Shown here in pieces: positions 44,392 through 50,611 of a stretch of DNA of 50,611 bases (position 1 is the first letter of the stretch; each line of letters starts with the position of its first letter). The notes under the pieces were generated by a model. The model was not told the DNA's origin. It did not search any database and saw only the letters and a list, made by a program, of their open reading frames with translations. Made by a program: the position numbers and the translations under genes. Source of the DNA: Clostridia bacterium (GTDB lineage: Bacteria; Bacillota; Clostridia; UMGS1883; UMGS1540). Location of the stretch: positions 1 through 50,611 of the forward strand of contig JAFZQX010000018.1 of NCBI GenBank assembly GCA_017620205.1, in the 5' to 3' direction.

Positions 44392-44414
44392 AGGGCTGTG
44401 AAAGCACAGCCCTT
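44391..44414. terminator. Two-way terminator between feoA and the SLH cluster
   Basis: A perfect 10-bp stem, AAGGGCTGTG / CACAGCCCTT, with an AAAG loop is flanked by A and T runs. It lies between the convergent stops of feoA (44391) and the SLH gene (44420). It is the most compact member of the GGGCTG/CAGCCC family. Confidence 0.88.
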
Positions 44415-44419
44415 TGCTC

Positions 44420-46090
<1,671 letters not shown>

Positions 46091-47785
46091 TTATCTGTTC
46101 TCCAAAAATTTATACATCATTGTACACGTTTCGGCACGCGTTACGTCTTTCTGCGGGCGGAAGGTCTGGTCTTCATAACCGCCGACTATTTTAAGAGTAA
46201 CCATTGTGGCTACGGCGTCTTTTGCCCAGCCGCTTATCTTTTCGGCGTCGTTAAACTTAAGTTCCGAAAGCGTTTCGGGCGGATTTGTGAGCGCTCTTGC
46301 GAGTACCAGCGAGAGCTGTTCGCGCGTTATAATGCCGCGCGGACCGAAGCTGCCGTCATCATAGCCCTTAAATATGCCTTTACTTACCAAAAGATATACA
46401 TAATCCTTTGCCCAATCGGCTATTTCGTCATCATCGGTAAACTTCTCTATATCCGCTGTGCCGAGCTCGCCTTCAAGACCTAAAAGCCTTACAACGGATA
46501 CTGCCATTTCCTGTCTCGAAAGACCTATATCCGGGCGGAACGTGCCGTCTTCATAGCCCTTAAAAATACCGCGTCCTGCCATAGTGTTTGCGTAATCTTT
46601 CGCCCAGTGGCTTGATATATCGGTAAATGAAACATCTGTTTCCGCAGGAGTGTTTCCACTCTCACTTGTGCCGTCATTTATATTAGACGCGTTAGTATCC
46701 TGATTTGTTCCGTCATTTGTATTATTTCCGTTATTTTGCGTCTGAGTATTTCCTGTGTTTGTGTCAGTTCCTGCATTATTTCCGGTGCTTGTGCCGGAAT
46801 TGTTACCTGTGTTATTTCCTGAGTTTGTGCCTTCATTGTAACCGGTGTTATTTCCTGAGTTTGTGCCGTCATTGTTACCGGTGTTATTTCCTGAGTTTGT
46901 GCCCTCATTGTTACCGGTGTTATTTCCGGTATTTGTACCCGAATTGTTGCCGGTGTTATTTCCGGTATTTGTACCCGAATTGTTGCCGGTGTTATTTCCG
47001 GTATTTGTGCCCGAATTGTTGCCGTTATTTTCCGTGTTCTGTCCGTCGTTGCCGTTATTTCCGTTGTTTTCGTTGTTATTTGTTTGTGACGGATTATTAT
47101 TCTGGTTGTCTGATGTTGTATCTTTTTCGATTAAATCATCACTGGTATAACTTCCTAAATCCGGATGGGTTTCTGCAAATTCCTTGCCGGGTTCAAAACC
47201 GTAAGTATCTTCAAAACCGGTTGGCGGGTCTACGGTTTCCATATCGTCTACATATTCATCAAAATAATTTGAATCTTCGTCATTTTCAACACCGTCTAAA
47301 ACCTCAATTGAGCCGTCAACGGTTTGGATTTCAACAAGTTCATAATCCTGTGTTCCCACATCATCGGGTGAATAATCAAGTTTTAACAAAACATTTTGAA
47401 AAGCAGTGTCTTTAACTCTGAACTTGATTTCGCAAAAATCACCGTTGTCATAGCAATTAGAGGCGTTAGCCCATAAAATCATAATTTGGCTGCAGTCTTC
47501 AAGGCTGCCTTCCGGGTCTTGAATATTTGATATAAACTGTCCTTTAAAAATATCAAGTTTGTTAATTGAAACCGGTTCGAGAGCCAATGTATTAAACCTT
47601 ACTATCAGCAGCAGCGCCGCCAATCCCGAATTGTTCTCAACAGACAGCTTAACACTGACCTCATCACCTATCGATGCTGTCTCATTTGACAGGGAGAAAA
47701 CAGGCATTTCATCTGCCAAAACATTTATTCCGCAAAGGGAAACTATAAAAACTAATGTAATTATTATGCTAAAAACTTTTTTCAT
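46091..47785 (-). CDS. Cohesin-like domain protein anchored by SLH repeats
   Basis: The product has 564 residues from ATG 47785 (GGAG, 8 nt spacing). A signal peptide (about 1-25) is followed by a cohesin-type beta-sandwich (about 27-165): FSLSNETASIGDEVSVKLSV, then NNSGLAALLLIVRFN, LDIFKGQFI, ILWANASNCYDNGDFCEI and a final EVLDG strand. An acidic spacer and a long Asn/Gly/Thr linker of 12-residue repeats (about 235-370) follow, then three SLH repeats (about 385-564). This is the plan of cell-surface cohesin anchors of cellulosome-producing clostridia, which bind dockerins. No dockerin is seen in any protein of the window, so a cellulosome cannot be claimed. It is followed by another SLH gene in the same operon. 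Confidence 0.82.
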   Translation of the reverse strand: MKKVFSIIITLVFIVSLCGINVLADEMPVFSLSNETASIGDEVSVKLSVENNSGLAALLLIVRFNTLALEPVSINKLDIFKGQFISNIQDPEGSLEDCSQIMILWANASNCYDNGDFCEIKFRVKDTAFQNVLLKLDYSPDDVGTQDYELVEIQTVDGSIEVLDGVENDEDSNYFDEYVDDMETVDPPTGFEDTYGFEPGKEFAETHPDLGSYTSDDLIEKDTTSDNQNNNPSQTNNNENNGNNGNDGQNTENNGNNSGTNTGNNTGNNSGTNTGNNTGNNSGTNTGNNTGNNEGTNSGNNTGNNDGTNSGNNTGYNEGTNSGNNTGNNSGTSTGNNAGTDTNTGNTQTQNNGNNTNDGTNQDTNASNINDGTSESGNTPAETDVSFTDISSHWAKDYANTMAGRGIFKGYEDGTFRPDIGLSRQEMAVSVVRLLGLEGELGTADIEKFTDDDEIADWAKDYVYLLVSKGIFKGYDDGSFGPRGIITREQLSLVLARALTNPPETLSELKFNDAEKISGWAKDAVATMVTLKIVGGYEDQTFRPQKDVTRAETCTMMYKFLENR

Positions 47786-47810
47786 GTCAAACACTCCATA
47801 AAAAGACGAA

Positions 47811-47904
47811 AGGACTGCTGCAACAAGAACTTTGTCCGTGACACCCGCTGTCCGCGAGGGACAGCGGGTGCCGGAACTTAGTATTTCTTATTAGCAGCAG
47901 CCCT
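47811..47904 (-). terminator. Composite 94-nt terminator between SLH genes
   Basis: The outer arms AGGACTGCTGC (47811-47821) and GCAGCAGCCCT (47894-47904) enclose a perfect 12-bp inner stem, CACCCGCTGTCC / GGACAGCGGGTG (47842-47870). On the minus strand the outer stem is followed by TTTCGTCTTTTT. The outer arms belong to the GGGCTG/CAGCCC family; the inner GC-rich hairpin looks inserted. Confidence 0.7.
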
Positions 47905-47942
47905 AAACATCAATTAGTTATTCAAGCTGTAATCTTAAATTA

Positions 47943-50611
47943 TTAATCTAAGTATTTTGCAGCAAATCTGCTGATCATAGCTGCAGCTTCAGCTCTTGTG
48001 ATCTGGTTCTTACCGAGGAATGTGCCGTCCGGATATCCGTTAACAACTCCTGCTTCTGCCATAGGTGCGATGTACGGTGATGCCCATTCATTTGTTGTTG
48101 TACCGATATCTGTGAACGAAGCTTCTCTGTCGAGAGGTTCATGAGCCGTTCTGGTAAGTACTGTTGAGAGTTCTTCACGTGAGATGATTCTTTCAGGTGC
48201 GAAGTAACCTTCGAGGTAACCTTCATAGATATTCTTCTCAACTGCGAGAGCTACATATTTCTCAGCCCAATCTGCGATTTCGTCTCTGTCTGAGAACTTG
48301 TCGAGTACGCTGAGGTCAGCGGAATCAACTTCGCTTTCAAGACCGAGGAGTCTTACCATTGCAACTGCGATTTCCTGTCTTGTGATACCAAGGTCAGGTC
48401 TGAATGTGCCGTCTCCGTAACCTTCGAAGATACCTCTGTCAACTGCGTCGTTGATTTCATCTTCAGCCCAGTGACCGTCGATGTCTTCAAAACCTTCTTT
48501 TACAGGTGTGGGAGGAGGCGTCGGAGCCTTTTCTTCATACTTAGCATAGAGAGTTATGTCATTCTCTACAGCCTTGTTAAAGTCATAAGGTGTTGTGAAC
48601 TCAGGATCTTCGTACCAGTTATCAAACTCGTAACCTTCACGGTCTTTCGGTGTTGCTTTGCTTTCAGCAAGCTTATCACCTTTCGGAACTTTAACTGTAT
48701 TTGTTGTTCCGTCGCCGTTATCAAGTGTTACAGTCTGGTTTGTAACAGTGGGTTTTCCGCCGCCGCTGGGGCCGCTGGACGATCTGGTTTTAATCGTGAG
48801 ATTAGCTTCGAGATCGAGAGGTTCATAACCGGCTTTTGTGATATGAGCTTTAACTTTGTATGTGCCCTTTTCAACAACATCTGCAGCTTTAACTGCATCG
48901 CCGTTGTTATCGAAGTAAGAGTAAGCTATTTTAACACCGGGTGTTGCGTTTGCGCCTGCCGTAACATCGATTGTCTGCGGCTGACCGTTTCTTGTTACCG
49001 TCTTGTCGGCCATTGTGTAGCCTTCGATAACCGGGTTCTTGATTGTGAATGTTGTTTCAAGTACCTGAGGCTCTAAGTCGCCGGAAGAAACTGTTACTGT
49101 TTCTTTGTATGTTCCGGGTTCTGTCGGAGCTTCATTTGTAGGATCGCCTATAGCTTCACCTGTCTCGGGATTGATCTGCTGATATTCGTATGTGATTTCA
49201 ACAGGTTCTGTTGCACCGTCTGCTTTTTCTACGGGAACAGAATGTTCTTCACCGTCATACGGGAATTCCTTAGCTTCTTCAGGTAATGAGTAACCTTTTA
49301 CTTCAGTCTCGGGTTCGGGATTGATAGTAAATGTTGTTTCAAGTATCTGAGGCTCTAAATCGCCCGCAGAAACAGTTGCTGTTTCTTTGTATGTGCCGGG
49401 TTCTGTCGGAGCTTCGTTTGTAGGATCGCCTATAGCTTCACCTGTTGCAGGATCAACCTGCTGATATGTATATGTAGGTGTTGCATCGGGTGTTGCATCC
49501 TGACCTGCTACAACGTCAACACTGTGCGGTGTTCCGGTGTAATCAAATGTCTGATTTTCGGGGAGGCTGTAACCTTTAACTTCTGTTTCCGCAGGAGCAG
49601 TTGCCGTAACTGTTACGGGAACATCTGTTACAGGTTCATAATGCTCAGCGTCTGCCGGTGTGTAGTTTGCGGGATATGTTTTCTGACCTTCCTCTACGGG
49701 TGTTGTGGGATCTACCCATTCCCAACCTTCGGGAAGAACTATAACATCTGCATAATCTGCAAGCGTCTTGCCGTCTTCGTATACTACTTCATACGGGCCG
49801 GGAACTGCATATCCGGGTGCATTCTCACCGGGAGCCTTTGTAATTTCATATTCTACGCTGATAGGCGTATCCTTGTATTCAGGATCGTCGCTTGAAATTA
49901 CAACTGTTTCTCTGTATTTACCGGGTTCTGTCGGTACTTCGCCGTCATCCATCGGTTTCCAAGTGCCGTCGGTTTCATCATATTTCTCATATGTGGGTTC
50001 GCCGATTGTTGCGTCTGCAGGTGTTGCATCCTGTCCGGGTTCAACTTCGAAGCTGTGTTCTTCACCGTCATACGGTATCGGAGTTTCAACGTCTGCAAAG
50101 TCATAACCTGTGATATCGCCTTTAGCAATTACTGTAACGGGAACGTCTGTTACCGCTTCGTAATGCTCAGCGTCTGCCGGTGTGTAGTTTGCGGGATATG
50201 TTGATTCACCTTTAACTACGGGTGTTGAATCATCAGCCCATGCCCAACCTTCGGGAAGAACTATAACATCTGCATAATCTGCAAGTGTCTTACCTTCTGC
50301 GTATTCTACTTCATACGGACCGGGAACTGCATATCCGGGTGCATTCTCACCGGGAGCCTTTGTAATTTCATATTCTACGCTGATAGGCGTATCCTTGTAT
50401 TCGGGATCGTCGCTTGAAATTACAACTGTTTCTCTGTATTTACCGGGTTCTGTCGGTACTTCGCCGTCATCCATCGGTTTCCAAGTGCCGTCGGTTTCAT
50501 CATATTTCTCATATGTGGGATCACCGATTGTTGCGTCTGCAGGTTCTGCATCAGGTCCTGCTTCAACGTCGAAGCTGTGTTCTTCACCGTCATACGGTAT
50601 CGGAGTTTCAA
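47943..50611 (-). CDS. Large SLH-anchored repeat protein (5' end beyond the window)
   Basis: At least 888 residues, open at the right edge with no start inside the window: the frame upstream of the internal Met at 50474 continues in the same repeat. It consists of tandem Ig-like repeats: a 174-residue (522-bp) unit repeated nearly exactly (49799 and 50321), two copies of an 80-90-residue unit with GYSLPE-type openings, one MBG-like repeat (GYTMADKTVTRNGQPQTIDV), an InlB B-repeat/Flg_new-type module (YEFDNWYEDPEFTTPYDFN), and three SLH repeats (FEDIDGHWAEDEINDAVDRG onward). It is a likely adhesin or S-layer-associated protein. The recent repeat duplications suggest length variation between strains. 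Confidence 0.88.
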   Translation of the reverse strand, partial: ETPIPYDGEEHSFDVEAGPDAEPADATIGDPTYEKYDETDGTWKPMDDGEVPTEPGKYRETVVISSDDPEYKDTPISVEYEITKAPGENAPGYAVPGPYEVEYAEGKTLADYADVIVLPEGWAWADDSTPVVKGESTYPANYTPADAEHYEAVTDVPVTVIAKGDITGYDFADVETPIPYDGEEHSFEVEPGQDATPADATIGEPTYEKYDETDGTWKPMDDGEVPTEPGKYRETVVISSDDPEYKDTPISVEYEITKAPGENAPGYAVPGPYEVVYEDGKTLADYADVIVLPEGWEWVDPTTPVEEGQKTYPANYTPADAEHYEPVTDVPVTVTATAPAETEVKGYSLPENQTFDYTGTPHSVDVVAGQDATPDATPTYTYQQVDPATGEAIGDPTNEAPTEPGTYKETATVSAGDLEPQILETTFTINPEPETEVKGYSLPEEAKEFPYDGEEHSVPVEKADGATEPVEITYEYQQINPETGEAIGDPTNEAPTEPGTYKETVTVSSGDLEPQVLETTFTIKNPVIEGYTMADKTVTRNGQPQTIDVTAGANATPGVKIAYSYFDNNGDAVKAADVVEKGTYKVKAHITKAGYEPLDLEANLTIKTRSSSGPSGGGKPTVTNQTVTLDNGDGTTNTVKVPKGDKLAESKATPKDREGYEFDNWYEDPEFTTPYDFNKAVENDITLYAKYEEKAPTPPPTPVKEGFEDIDGHWAEDEINDAVDRGIFEGYGDGTFRPDLGITRQEIAVAMVRLLGLESEVDSADLSVLDKFSDRDEIADWAEKYVALAVEKNIYEGYLEGYFAPERIISREELSTVLTRTAHEPLDREASFTDIGTTTNEWASPYIAPMAEAGVVNGYPDGTFLGKNQITRAEAAAMISRFAAKYLD
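49799..50611 (-). repeat. Near-identical 522-bp tandem repeat within the SLH adhesin gene
   Basis: The segment beginning at 49799 recurs at 50321 with long identical stretches, for example the coding DNA for APGENAPGYAVPGPYEV. The unit is 522 bp (174 codons), so the frame is kept. The second copy is cut by the window edge. Confidence 0.8.

Noticed and set aside
46780-47040. 36-bp tandem repeats that resemble a CRISPR array
   Set aside because: They encode 12-residue Asn/Gly/Thr repeats in frame; repeats are contiguous without spacers.
46705-47415. 236-codon plus-strand frame rich in Cys, Tyr and Arg
   Set aside because: It is the complement of the Asn/Gly/Thr repeat linker and cohesin-like region; the repeated CYRCYF pattern merely mirrors the linker repeats.

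Overview
The window looks like chromosome of an anaerobic, spore-forming, Gram-positive bacterium of the Clostridia. The evidence is the order rpoB-rpoC-rplGB-rpsL-rpsG-fusA-tuf, a SpoIID-type protein, lipoproteins with Gram-positive lipoboxes, strong GGAGG ribosome binding sites, and many secreted proteins with S-layer homology (SLH), copper-amine-oxidase-like 'stalk', LamG-like and MBG-like modules. A finer placement cannot be supported from sequence alone. Every gene but one (a small FeoA-like gene) is on the minus strand, so transcription runs from high to low coordinates.

Layout from left to right. 1-8.8 kb: a decayed SLH domain with its terminator, a very large secreted beta-helix (pectate-lyase-like) protein, an orphan solute-binding lipoprotein with a direct-repeat promoter, and two secreted stalk-domain proteins. 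8.8-9.2 kb: a non-coding island packed with perfect hairpins. 9.2-18.4 kb: housekeeping and accessory genes in short operons: queA with a spoIID-like gene; a five-gene operon (nitrilase-deaminase fusion, TfoX-like, Cys-rich lipoprotein, HD phosphohydrolase, GNAT); an AT-rich acyltransferase; and metallophosphoesterase, L,D-transpeptidase and thioesterase. 18.5-28.4 kb: two giant paralogous mosaic proteins that share LamG-like/MBG-like modules and a C-terminal tail but carry different catalytic modules (metallophosphoesterase versus serine esterase). Their promoters share the same paired ACATGT operator geometry. 28.7-41.6 kb: dCMP deaminase, then the str/rpo operon with a clear sigma-A promoter and a structured leader. 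41.7-44.4 kb: a TyrA-like dehydrogenase lacking both family histidines, branched-chain aminotransferase, and orphan feoA. 44.4-50.6 kb: three consecutive SLH surface proteins, one with a cohesin-like domain and one (cut by the window end) with long tandem repeats.

Taken together, the accessory part describes a cell surface built around SLH anchoring, with large secreted proteins likely to act on polysaccharides or their ester and phosphate substituents. The most novel-looking signals are the paired ACATGT operators, the family of composite intergenic hairpins with a CGTAC-N4-GTACG core, the recurring GGGCTG/CAGCCC terminator family, the decayed SLH anchor, the modified TyrA and the nitrilase-deaminase fusion. 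No tRNA, rRNA, CRISPR array, transposase or phage gene was seen.
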